Source: Pararhizobium sp. YC-54 (GTDB taxonomy: Bacteria; Pseudomonadota; Alphaproteobacteria; Rhizobiales; Rhizobiaceae). From it: DNA of 64,000 nucleotides. The stretch is taken from the NCBI RefSeq assembly GCF_025847205.1, contig NZ_JAOYTH010000017.1, forward strand, positions 86,143 through 150,142, in the 5' to 3' direction. Made by a program: the position numbers and the translations under genes. Of the stretch, positions 42,776 to 51,189 are shown one piece after another (positions within the stretch are counted from its first letter, which is position 1; the number at the start of each line of letters is the position of its first letter). The notes under the pieces were generated by a model. It worked only from the letters and a program-made list of their open reading frames with translations, did not search any database and was not told where the DNA came from.

Positions 42776-44437
42776 ATGTCGGAAGGCGTCGCATCTGAAC
42801 GCGAAAGCAAGGAATTCGATGTTGTGATCGTCGGTGGCGGTCCTGCGGGATTGTCGGCTGCGATCCACCTGAAACAGGTCAATCCGGAGCTTTCGGTCGT
42901 CGTGCTGGAGAAGGGGGCTGAAGTCGGCGCGCATATGCTGTCGGGTGCGGTGGTCGATCCGATCGGCATCGACCGCCTGTTGCCGGGCTGGCGCGAAGAA
43001 GCAGGCCACCCCTTCAAGACCGAGGTCACGGCCGACCATTTTCTGTTTTTCGGCCCCGCGGGTTCGATGCGGCTGCCGAATTTCCTCATGCCGCCATTGA
43101 TGAACAATCACGGCAACTACATCGTTTCGCTCGGGCTCGTCTGTCGCTGGCTGGCCGAAAAGGCCGAAGCGCTCGGCGTCGAGATCTATCCCGGCTTTGC
43201 CGCCACCGAAGTGCTCTACAATGACCAGGGCGCGGTCATCGGCGTGGCAACCGGCGACATGGGCGTTGAGAAGAACGGCGAGCCCGGCCCGAATTTCACC
43301 CGCGGCATGGAGCTTCTCGGCAAATACGTGCTGATCGGAGAGGGCGTGCGCGGCTCGCTGGCAAAGCAGCTGATCGCCAGGTTCGACCTTCAGAAGGATC
43401 GCGAGCCGCAGAAATTCGGCATCGGCATCAAGGAACTCTGGCAGGTCAAGCCCGAGCACCACAAGCAGGGTCTCGTGCAGCACTCCTTCGGCTGGCCGCT
43501 CGGCATGAAGACCGGCGGCGGGTCGTTCCTCTATCATCTGGAAGACAACCTCGTCGCGGTCGGCTTCGTCATCCACCTGAACTACAAGAACCCCTACCTC
43601 TATCCCTTCGAGGAATTCCAACGCTTCAAGACCCATCCGTCGATCCGCGGCACCTTCGAGGGCGGCAAGCGCCTGTCCTATGGCGCCCGCGCCATCACCG
43701 AGGGCGGATACCAGTCGGTTCCGAAGCTCTCGTTTCCGGGAGGTGCGCTGATCGGCTGTTCCGCCGGCTTCGTCAACGTGCCGCGCATCAAGGGTTCGCA
43801 CAACGCCGTGCTGTCGGGAATGCTCGCTGCCGACAAGATCGCCGCGGCGATCGCCGCCGGTCGCGCCAATGACGAGGTCGTCGAGATCGAGAACGAATGG
43901 CGCGCCACCGATATCGGCAAGGACCTGAAGCGGGTGCGCAACGTCAAGCCCCTCTGGTCCAAGTTCGGCACCGCGATCGGCGTCGCGCTTGGCGGTCTCG
44001 ACATGTGGACCAACACGCTGTTCGGCTTCTCCTTCTTCGGCACGCTGAAACACGGCAAGACCGACGCGCAGTCGCTCGAACCCGCGTCGATGCACAAGAA
44101 GATCGACTATCCGAAGCCGGACGGAGTCCTGACCTTCGACCGCCTCTCCTCGGTGTTCCTGTCGAACACCAACCATGAGGAAGACCAGCCGGTGCATCTG
44201 AAGGTCAAGGACACGGACCTGCAGAAACACTCCGAGCACGACATCTATGCCGGACCATCGACCCGCTACTGTCCGGCCGGCGTCTATGAATGGGTGGAAA
44301 AGGATGGCGAGGACCTCTTCGTCATCAACGCCCAGAACTGCGTCCACTGCAAGACCTGCGACATCAAGGACCCCAATCAGAACATCAACTGGGTGCCGCC
44401 CCAGGGCGGCGAGGGGCCGGTCTATCCGAATATGTAG
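42776..44437 (+). CDS. Electron transfer flavoprotein-ubiquinone oxidoreductase
   Basis: A 553-residue ETF-QO. The FAD motif is FDVVIVGGGPAGLSAAIHLK. The quinone-binding/membrane-associated middle includes SYGARAITEGGYQSVPKLSF. The C-terminal 4Fe-4S domain has RYCPAGVYEWVEKDGEDLFV and INAQNCVHCKTCDIKDPNQN, with the expected Cys set. It passes electrons from reduced ETF to the quinone pool at the inner membrane. Length matches the family. It completes a self-contained route from acyl-CoA dehydrogenase to respiration within this cluster. Confidence 0.96.
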   Translation: MSEGVASERESKEFDVVIVGGGPAGLSAAIHLKQVNPELSVVVLEKGAEVGAHMLSGAVVDPIGIDRLLPGWREEAGHPFKTEVTADHFLFFGPAGSMRLPNFLMPPLMNNHGNYIVSLGLVCRWLAEKAEALGVEIYPGFAATEVLYNDQGAVIGVATGDMGVEKNGEPGPNFTRGMELLGKYVLIGEGVRGSLAKQLIARFDLQKDREPQKFGIGIKELWQVKPEHHKQGLVQHSFGWPLGMKTGGGSFLYHLEDNLVAVGFVIHLNYKNPYLYPFEEFQRFKTHPSIRGTFEGGKRLSYGARAITEGGYQSVPKLSFPGGALIGCSAGFVNVPRIKGSHNAVLSGMLAADKIAAAIAAGRANDEVVEIENEWRATDIGKDLKRVRNVKPLWSKFGTAIGVALGGLDMWTNTLFGFSFFGTLKHGKTDAQSLEPASMHKKIDYPKPDGVLTFDRLSSVFLSNTNHEEDQPVHLKVKDTDLQKHSEHDIYAGPSTRYCPAGVYEWVEKDGEDLFVINAQNCVHCKTCDIKDPNQNINWVPPQGGEGPVYPNM

Positions 44438-44762
44438 GGACGCTAAGGTTGGGATTATGAGAACTAAAGGACGCCACAGCAGTCCGCAACGCCTGTTTCG
44501 CGCAGCGAACAATCGCGGAGTAAATAGCCAAGCAGATTGCGTGGCGGAGGAGGATGCCGAGACGAAACTCCCGTCTGAAAGCGACCGAGTCAGAACTACT
44601 ACAAGAGACTGAGTGGTGCGACAGGAAGATAGGAGTGGAGTTTGCAATCAAAGGGTTGAACGCCCGAAGGACTGAACAAAAGAACCGGCGTTTTGTCGTT
44701 GGAAATTGCAGCTTTTTCGTGCGGCGAGCAGAGTGGAGCCGCCCCAGTTTTGGAGACCTAAG
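44438..44762. other. Gene-free gap before the glutamate dehydrogenase gene
   Basis: A 325-base gap with no convincing gene and no obvious hairpin terminator. A separate promoter for the dehydrogenase gene is plausible but was not located. Confidence 0.5.
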
Positions 44763-46187
44763 ATGAACTCAGAAGTTCGCACCTCGAGCGCAAGCTTTCT
44801 AGAAAGCGTCGACGAGAATTTTCGGCACGCAATGAAATTCCTCGACTTGCCTGAGGGCTTGGCGGAGCTGATCATTCAGTGCAATTCGACCTATACAGTT
44901 CGTTTTGGTGTGCGACTGCGCGGCCGGATGTACAGCTTCATCGGCTGGCGTTCGGTGCACAGCGAACACTGCGAACCAGTAAAAGGTGGCATTCGCTATG
45001 CCCTGGGCGCCGACGCGGAAGAGGTGGAGGCGCTCGCGGCGCTAATGACGCTTAAATGCTCCTTGGTGGATGTACCTTTCGGCGGTTCGAAAGGTGCGCT
45101 CAAGATTGATCCGCGCGAATGGACGCCGCAGGAGCTAGAGCGAATTACCCGACGGTTCACGCAGGAACTCAACAAGCGTGGCCTCATCGGCCCGGGCGTC
45201 AACGTTCCCGCTCCTGATATTGGCACCGGTGAGCGTGAAATGGCTTGGATGATGGACGAATTCCGTCGTGCCAATGCTACCGACGTCGTCAACGCTCGTG
45301 CTTGTGTAACGGGAAAGCCGTTGTCGAAAGGCGGAATTGCAGGACGAACCGAAGCGACTGGCCGAGGGGTCCAGTTCGCCCTGCAGAGCTTCCTACGGGA
45401 CCTTAGGACTGTCGGCCTTAATGGGCGCAGAGATCTCAAAGGGGCCTCAATGGTGATCCAGGGCTTCGGCAACGTCGGTTATCATGCTGCAAAGTTCCTT
45501 TCCGATGAGGACGGCGCGCTCATCACGGTCGTTGCCGAACGCGATGGATACGTAGCCAATCCGCGCGGGTTGCCGATCGAGGCCTTGAAACAACATCAGA
45601 TCCGCACTGGCAGCATCCTGGGATTTGATGGCGGTCAGTCTTTTGCTGGCGACATGACGGGTATTGAACAGCCTTGTGACGTACTTATTCCAGCCGCAAT
45701 GGAAAATGCAATTGATATGAGAAATGCGGAGCGCATTAAGGCGCACCTCGTTGTCGAAGCGGCCAATGGACCGGTTACATTTGAAGCAGACAAAATTCTC
45801 CGCTCACGAGGAGTAACCATTCTTCCAGACCTCTACGTCAATGCTGGCGGTGTAGTCGTCAGTTATTTTGAGTGGGTGAAAAACCTAACGCACATTCCTT
45901 TCGGACTTATGGAGCGGCGCCGGCGGGAACGGAGAAATCAAACGATTGCCGCCGCGCTTGAGCGTATGACAGGTAAGGAGTTTCCAGCCGATATGCGTGA
46001 CGAATTTCTCGAAGGTGGTGCCGAAATCGACCTCGTTCGGTCAGGCCTGGAGGACGTGATGCGTAGTACCTGGGCCCGCATCGGCGACCTCATGGAAAGG
46101 CACCCGGAACTGCGTGACTACAGGACTGCCGCCTATGTGGTCGCAATAAAACAAATCGCCGACGCTTACGAGGCCATTGGGATATGA
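44763..46187 (+). CDS. Glu/Leu/Phe/Val-family amino-acid dehydrogenase (glutamate dehydrogenase type)
   Basis: A 474-residue dehydrogenase. It has the substrate-site Lys motifs EPVKGGIRYALGADAEEVEA and VPFGGSKGALKIDPREW, PAPDIGTGEREMAWMMDEF with the catalytic Asp, GRTEATGRGVQFAL, and the NAD fold VIQGFGNVGYHAAKFL. It oxidatively deaminates an amino acid (most likely glutamate) with NAD(P). The start is set by TTGGAGACC before ATG 44763. Next to a catabolic cluster and a peptide-uptake operon, it could remove nitrogen released from imported conjugates (inference). Confidence 0.92.
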   Translation: MNSEVRTSSASFLESVDENFRHAMKFLDLPEGLAELIIQCNSTYTVRFGVRLRGRMYSFIGWRSVHSEHCEPVKGGIRYALGADAEEVEALAALMTLKCSLVDVPFGGSKGALKIDPREWTPQELERITRRFTQELNKRGLIGPGVNVPAPDIGTGEREMAWMMDEFRRANATDVVNARACVTGKPLSKGGIAGRTEATGRGVQFALQSFLRDLRTVGLNGRRDLKGASMVIQGFGNVGYHAAKFLSDEDGALITVVAERDGYVANPRGLPIEALKQHQIRTGSILGFDGGQSFAGDMTGIEQPCDVLIPAAMENAIDMRNAERIKAHLVVEAANGPVTFEADKILRSRGVTILPDLYVNAGGVVVSYFEWVKNLTHIPFGLMERRRRERRNQTIAAALERMTGKEFPADMRDEFLEGGAEIDLVRSGLEDVMRSTWARIGDLMERHPELRDYRTAAYVVAIKQIADAYEAIGI

Positions 46188-46438
46188 GGTTGACTGGCCC
46201 CCGACGCTCCAGCGAGAGGTGCATTGGCCATTGCTTTCGCTAGTATCGCGGGCACAGTGCGCCTGGCGCGAAGGCTTCTCGATTTTGGTAATGGCTGCCA
46301 CGTCAACCCCGGGTGAATCAACCCCTCCTCAGGCGTCCAAGAGCGAACGCGCCGCCGCGGTGCGCAATTGAGGGCAAAGCTAAGGCTCAGGTGAGCAGGG
46401 ATGATAAAGGCGTGCATGAAATCGTCATAGAGAGCACG

Positions 46439-46951
46439 ATGAATTTCGCTACACCCCCCGTAACAGGGTTTCGGTTGTCGGCGGTTTCGGTCGTACCATC
46501 TTTTGGCAACGAAACCGATCCGGCACAAAGGTGTGAACAGACTATCGCCATTCGCGACCTGCTGGAGAATAACAACTTTGTGCCAATTCGGCATGGCGAG
46601 GGGCCCTATCGGTTGCCGCTTGCGTTGACGAATGGGCGACTTGTCATATCCGCAACGACCGAACATGACGTGCACGTCATGTGCCACTCTCTTTCATTAT
46701 CTTCATTCCGTTCTCTCTTTAGAGACTACCGCCTTGTTTGCGAGAGTTACGCGACAGCTAAAATGCGGATGACTCCCCACAGAATCGAGGCGATCGACAT
46801 GGGTCGCCGCGCCATTCATGATGAGGCATCAGCCCTATTGATCGAACGCCTCAAGTCGAATGTTGCGATCGATCTGCCGACGGCGCGGCGATTATTTACA
46901 CTGATCCATTTGCTGGTGTCGAATAATGCTTACCGGGAAAGATCAACCTGA
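46439..46951 (+). CDS. UPF0262 family protein, copy 1
   Basis: A 170-residue UPF0262 protein, a family of small alphaproteobacterial proteins without known activity. The conserved blocks are IAIRDLLENNNFVPIRHGEG, GPYRLPLALTNGRLVI, SLSSFRSLFRDYRLVCESYA, and RIEAIDMGRRAIHDEASALL followed by ARRLFTLIHLLV. A paralogue lies at 60278-60793, and both copies are followed by the same type of MFS gene. Here that MFS gene has decayed. The start at 46439 matches the family N-terminus. The 251 bases between the dehydrogenase gene and this start hold no gene. Confidence 0.8.
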   Translation: MNFATPPVTGFRLSAVSVVPSFGNETDPAQRCEQTIAIRDLLENNNFVPIRHGEGPYRLPLALTNGRLVISATTEHDVHVMCHSLSLSSFRSLFRDYRLVCESYATAKMRMTPHRIEAIDMGRRAIHDEASALLIERLKSNVAIDLPTARRLFTLIHLLVSNNAYRERST

Positions 46952-47049
46952 TGAGGTGGAAAGGAAAGGAGGCCGGCCCAATATTTGTTCGACCGAAGGG
47001 TGTCGACCCGAACACGCAAAAGACATCAACGCTAAACAAGGCTAAAGGG

Positions 47050-47755
47050 TATGTAGGCCTACTTGCACCTTTATAAAACTCCACCTTCCGGCCAATTTTT
47101 CTAGCTTCTCAGCTGTCGAGCCTTGGCTGGCTGATGCAGACTGTTGCGCTCAGTTGGCTCATGGCGACGATTTGCACATCGGACATAATGGTCGCCCTTG
47201 TGCAGGCGTCTTCAACCCTGCCGGCCTTCTTTCTAGCGATCTTCGTAGGAGCGTTTGCTGATAATTTCAGCCGCCGCATGATCATGATTATCGGGCGATG
47301 CATGATGATGGCGGCTTCCGCGATGCTTGATCCTGATGGCCTGTGGAAATGCCGATCCATGGATGATCCGCTTTTTTAGCTTTCTTGACGGATGCGGTAT
47401 CGCACTCAGCGATCCGGCCTGGCGCGCCTCCATTGGCGACATGCTGGAGCCCGTCATCTCCCAGCAGCTGTCACGCTCCTCAATATCGGCTTCAACACCG
47501 TTCGAAGCATTGGTCCCGCCCTTGGCGGTTCAATCGTCGCCGTCTTTGGGCCGCTCGTCATATTCGTGCTCAGCACCGTTGATTTATGGTGCCCGTGACC
47601 ATTTTATGCGCAACAATTGGAAGGTGCAAACTTCGTCGCTGCCACGGGAAGCCCTGATGACCGCGATCTACGACGGCTTGCGCTTCACGGCCATATCCGC
47701 GGAGATCAAAAACACGATCATTCGCGGCACCCTGTTCGGGTTTTCGAGCATATCT
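47050..47755 (+). pseudogene. Decayed MFS transporter gene (copy of the 60.9 kb gene)
   Basis: Broken pieces in different frames match the N-terminal half of the intact MFS protein at 60891-62528. SSLGWLMQTVALSWLMATIC and PAFFLAIFVGAFADNFSRRM come first. FSFLDGCGIALSDPAWRASI and then NWKVQTSSLPREALMTAIYD and LRFTAISAEI follow after frame changes. The last recognisable piece is near RGTLFGFSSIS; the second half is gone. Several insertions/deletions destroy the reading frame, so no transporter can be made. Confidence 0.88.
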
Positions 47756-47862
47756 AATCAGCCCTCTTGCGCAGAGAGGAACGCAGGGCCTTTTGATTGG
47801 CCCTGCGGAGGGTAACGGCAGCGGCTGAGACGCGTGGGATTTGTCTCAACTATCCCGTAATT

Positions 47863-49218
47863 TCATTTCGTGGGCGTGAGGCAGAGATCGAGGAGGTGGG
47901 ATACGTCCTGCGTGTCGAGCCTGTCAAAATTCGCGGCAAGCTCCTCAAGCGCCTGCGCTCGTTTCGGTCCTAAAATCTCCCCGGCAAAGTTATAGAACTT
48001 TTCGCTGATCTCACTATCACTCAGCTCCATGTCGCGGTCGCCGCGTGGAGTACGAGGAGCGCCCTCTATTCGCCGCCCGTCGACAGTGATCAACGTAACC
48101 GCGGCCCAACGCTTCTGAATCGATTTCGCAGTCAGCTCCGGATCGTCAATCAACCGGGTTGCACGGCTCAATCGCAATATAGCGGGGTCGTCCAAGGTTT
48201 CCTTTGCCAATTCGGCTGGTCCCAGCTTGCCACGCACAATCATGGTCGCTACCGGAAATGCTATTGCGTAGCTGAATTCGTCCAGGCTCTTGGGCTCGTA
48301 GCCGGCGAGCCGTATAGCATAGCTGAAGGTTCGGATCTCAACAGAAGCGATCTGTTCATGATGCAGGCTGTGGTCACGCATTAGATCGCGTACAGCGTCA
48401 ATAGAGGGATGCGCCCAGCGGCAGCAGGGGTATAGCTTGTAGTGCGTATCTTCGACTGTCAGCCATCGCTCACCTAAGTCGGACAAAAACGGCGCTGCTC
48501 CGTCACCCTCGCAAGTAAGCGCTGGCGCACCGGTAAAGCCTTCCCGCGCAAGATATGCTGCAGTTACACCGCTGGGTGCTCCCCAACCAACGCCATCGCG
48601 CACCATTGTAGGGAAGTCTATGCAACGCATCATTTGACTACGTGGACCATGATACTCAGCAATCCCAGCTGCGTGGCGAATTTGAGTATTGTCAAGCCCG
48701 AGCATCCTGGCAACTGCGGTCGCGACACCCACGGCCGTCCAACTGCCCGAGGTGTGGTAGTCTGGGCAGGTCGCATGTTGCACCTGTCCTGCCCGGTAAC
48801 TAACCTCATAGGCAATAGCAAGCCACTCGGCGAGTTGCCTACCTGTCATCCTAACGCCTTGCGACAACAACGTGTCAGCAACGGCAATGACAGCCGGAAA
48901 CACGGCCGACCCGGCGTGACCCTTGTTTGGTGTCGTGCCGTCGTGAGCATCAACGGAGTCGACCAAAAAAGCCCCGGCCATGGCAGCGCCGGCCGGACTG
49001 ACCATGCGGCCGTCCATCAGCATCCGCGCATTGCCACCTGTACCGGCTCCAAATACTGCCAACGCGCCGCGCCGGGCGATATGCGACATCTCAGTGGTGG
49101 AGCCAATTGCCGCGACGCCCATGGTATCGACGAAACTTCGACGCAGTACACGCAAGAGATCATGGGGAAGGTCGTCGTATCGCAGGGTTCCCACGAACGT
49201 GGACATATCCAGGGCCAT
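47863..49218 (-). CDS. MmgE/PrpD family protein (2-methylcitrate dehydratase-like)
   Basis: A 451-residue MmgE/PrpD-fold protein. It has the N-terminal helical domain (LRRSFVDTMGVAAIGSTTEM), DAHDGTTPNKGHAGSAVFPA with the conserved Asp/His region, SGSWTAVGVATAVARMLGLD, and YKLYPCCRWAHPSIDAVRDL. The family includes 2-methylcitrate and aconitate-type dehydratases/isomerases. The substrate cannot be read. The ATG at 49218 is 8 bases from GGAGG and preferred over a TTG 15 bases upstream. The gene stands alone on the minus strand. Confidence 0.9.
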   Translation of the reverse strand: MALDMSTFVGTLRYDDLPHDLLRVLRRSFVDTMGVAAIGSTTEMSHIARRGALAVFGAGTGGNARMLMDGRMVSPAGAAMAGAFLVDSVDAHDGTTPNKGHAGSAVFPAVIAVADTLLSQGVRMTGRQLAEWLAIAYEVSYRAGQVQHATCPDYHTSGSWTAVGVATAVARMLGLDNTQIRHAAGIAEYHGPRSQMMRCIDFPTMVRDGVGWGAPSGVTAAYLAREGFTGAPALTCEGDGAAPFLSDLGERWLTVEDTHYKLYPCCRWAHPSIDAVRDLMRDHSLHHEQIASVEIRTFSYAIRLAGYEPKSLDEFSYAIAFPVATMIVRGKLGPAELAKETLDDPAILRLSRATRLIDDPELTAKSIQKRWAAVTLITVDGRRIEGAPRTPRGDRDMELSDSEISEKFYNFAGEILGPKRAQALEELAANFDRLDTQDVSHLLDLCLTPTK

Positions 49219-49805
49219 TGTATTATCCTCCAAACCAAAGTGCAGAAAATTGCGGCAGTTTACTCGTTATACCGACACGGAAACGCCGTTTCGAAGCCAC
49301 GCCTTTAGCCGCATCTCGACGGCCTAACGAGCGGGCCATCCCGCGCAAAAGCGCGGTAGGTCAGAGCAAGGCCATGAGTGACTTCCGTTGGGCTGGGACC
49401 GTGTTTCCTCAAAGCCCCGTCTCGAAAAAATCACAATCCTCAATGGCGACCAATTGAATATGGTTCATGGCCTGCGTAATTTACTCAAGTATCCAGACTG
49501 TTTTCCAGGCGCTATCGTAAATTCGATGGATTGCGGCAGGTCGGCAGCGCGCCCCTTGTTGGCAGTGAGCTGAATCAAAAAGGCGCCGATCGATCGATCT
49601 CATTGAAAACGGGGCGGCCCTTACCTGACGATGGAGGATTGTATCTCAGAAGCCGACGGCTAAACGCAAGACCAACATCAAATCCATAGGGGCGAGCCCT
49701 ATCTGTAACAAATCGAAGTGCGCACCATCGCCCACAACCGCATTAGGCGTTTGCGCCGTCTTCGTTACAAGTCAGCTCGTTCCAAATTGACCACGGAGCA
49801 AACAC
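49219..49805. promoter_or_regulatory. Divergent gene-free region between MmgE/PrpD and isomerase genes
   Basis: 587 bases with no convincing gene. It must hold divergent promoters for the genes on each side, but no boxes or operators were recognised. A short GATCGATCGATC run near 49590 is the only local repeat. Confidence 0.5.
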
Positions 49806-50579
49806 ATGACTCGAATGATAACAGACACTCCGGTTCCGACGGTCCGACGCTTGGTGATCAACAGGCCTGAAAAGCGAAACGCTCTGGATCAAGAAACCAA
49901 AGCTGCCCTGTTTCAAACGTTCGCCGAAGCGGAAACAGACCCTTCTGTACGCTGTATTGTCTTAAGTGGATCCGGCGGAGCATTCTGCTCTGGGGGAGAC
50001 CTTACGACGATGGAGGGCCAGACTGAACAAGACGCTCTGGCAAGAATGCGGCATGGGCATCAATTTGTGAGTTCCGTCTTTCGGTCGCGCAAGCCCCTGA
50101 TCGCGGCAGTCGAGGGAGTGGCAAGCGGTGCAGGTGTCGCGCTGGCTCTGCTCAACGATTTCGTTGTGGCGGGATGTAGTAGCAAGTTTAGCTTCCCGTT
50201 CATCAAGCTTGGTCTCATACCCGATTGGGGATTGATGCACACATTGCCAAGCCGAGTTGGACTACAAACCGCCCGCAAGCTCATGATGACTGCGGCGACT
50301 GTTGACGCGAGAGAAGCTGAGCGGTTGGGTCTGGTCGATTTCGTCGTCGACGATGGAGAGGTTCAGAACCATTCGCTCGAACTGGCGCAAGATTTGGCGA
50401 GCCGCCCTAGGGCTGCGCTAGCAATGCTTAAGGGAGGGCTCAGACTTGCAGCACCTTCTATCGAATCTGTTTTGGAATATGAGGCAATTGCGCAGACGAC
50501 GTGTTTCATTGGCGCTGAATTCAAGGAGGGCTTCAGTGCCTTCCGCGACAAAAGACCTTCGAACTACACCAGTATTTGA
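49806..50579 (+). CDS. Crotonase-fold enoyl-CoA isomerase (PaaG-like)
   Basis: A 257-residue crotonase-superfamily enzyme. GAFCSGGDLTTMEG forms part of the oxyanion/CoA site and EGVASGAGVALALLNDFVVA the second loop. The two Glu residues of true hydratases are absent (Ala and Phe at those positions), whereas an Asp at residue 140 in KLGLIPDWGL matches the catalytic Asp of PaaG-type isomerases. A double-bond or ring isomerase on a CoA thioester is therefore more likely than a hydratase. Confidence 0.82.
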   Translation: MTRMITDTPVPTVRRLVINRPEKRNALDQETKAALFQTFAEAETDPSVRCIVLSGSGGAFCSGGDLTTMEGQTEQDALARMRHGHQFVSSVFRSRKPLIAAVEGVASGAGVALALLNDFVVAGCSSKFSFPFIKLGLIPDWGLMHTLPSRVGLQTARKLMMTAATVDAREAERLGLVDFVVDDGEVQNHSLELAQDLASRPRAALAMLKGGLRLAAPSIESVLEYEAIAQTTCFIGAEFKEGFSAFRDKRPSNYTSI

Positions 50580-51189
50580 TAGAGATTTAGGTTAGCGCTG
50601 TAACACCAGTGCCGCTCCGGCCGCCACGAGGTTGGAGACTGTGAGTTTACGTCTCCGTGAGACTACTTCGAAGCACGTAAGTGGAAATTTGTCCATTTAC
50701 ATTGGACGTTTGCGTCTTTGTCCCATTTCATGGATTGGTGCAAACGGGCAAGAATTTCGGCTGCGATCGCCGGTCAATAAGACCGGCGGCTATTCAGTGG
50801 AAGTGATCCCCCGTTCGCACCAGCGCGCTTTAGACATCCTCGGTCGGATAGCGGCATTGAGGAGCAATTTACAAATCTATCGAACTTCCGATTGCCGACG
50901 TATACGTCCAAACGATCGCACCTGACTTGATCGACGCCGACCAAATTTGGGAGGCTGCAAGTAGTCAAAAAACATGGCGTAACACCCTCGTGCGGCACAT
51001 ATTTGGCGTCGCCGAGCGCCGAGGGCCGCCCACATTCCCTTGAGAGATTTTACTGGTCCATGAATTTTTTTTGCTGGGTGTAATCGCGAATTTCTGGTTT
51101 CCTTTCACCATCGAAATCAACAGGCATAGCACACGGTCTGGAAACATTGGCTTTCCGGAGGTGTCTTTTGCGAGCTACGTGAGGGTAAA
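50580..51189. other. Gene-poor region with possible regulator remnants
   Basis: 610 bases with only short open stretches. Around 50820-50880 the translation reads RALDILGRIAAL, reminiscent of the start of an IclR-type regulator. About 50863-51043 encodes roughly 60 residues (IELPIADVYVQTIAPDLIDA and onward) without a start signal. Both could be fragments of lost regulators, but this is weak. The final 100 bases should hold the promoter of the TPP-enzyme operon. Confidence 0.4.

Noticed and set aside
42719..44647. A 642-codon open frame on the minus strand opposite the ETF-QO gene
   Set aside because: It is antisense to a clearly real, motif-complete ETF-QO gene. Long antisense frames are expected in GC-rich coding DNA, and it has no recognisable domain.
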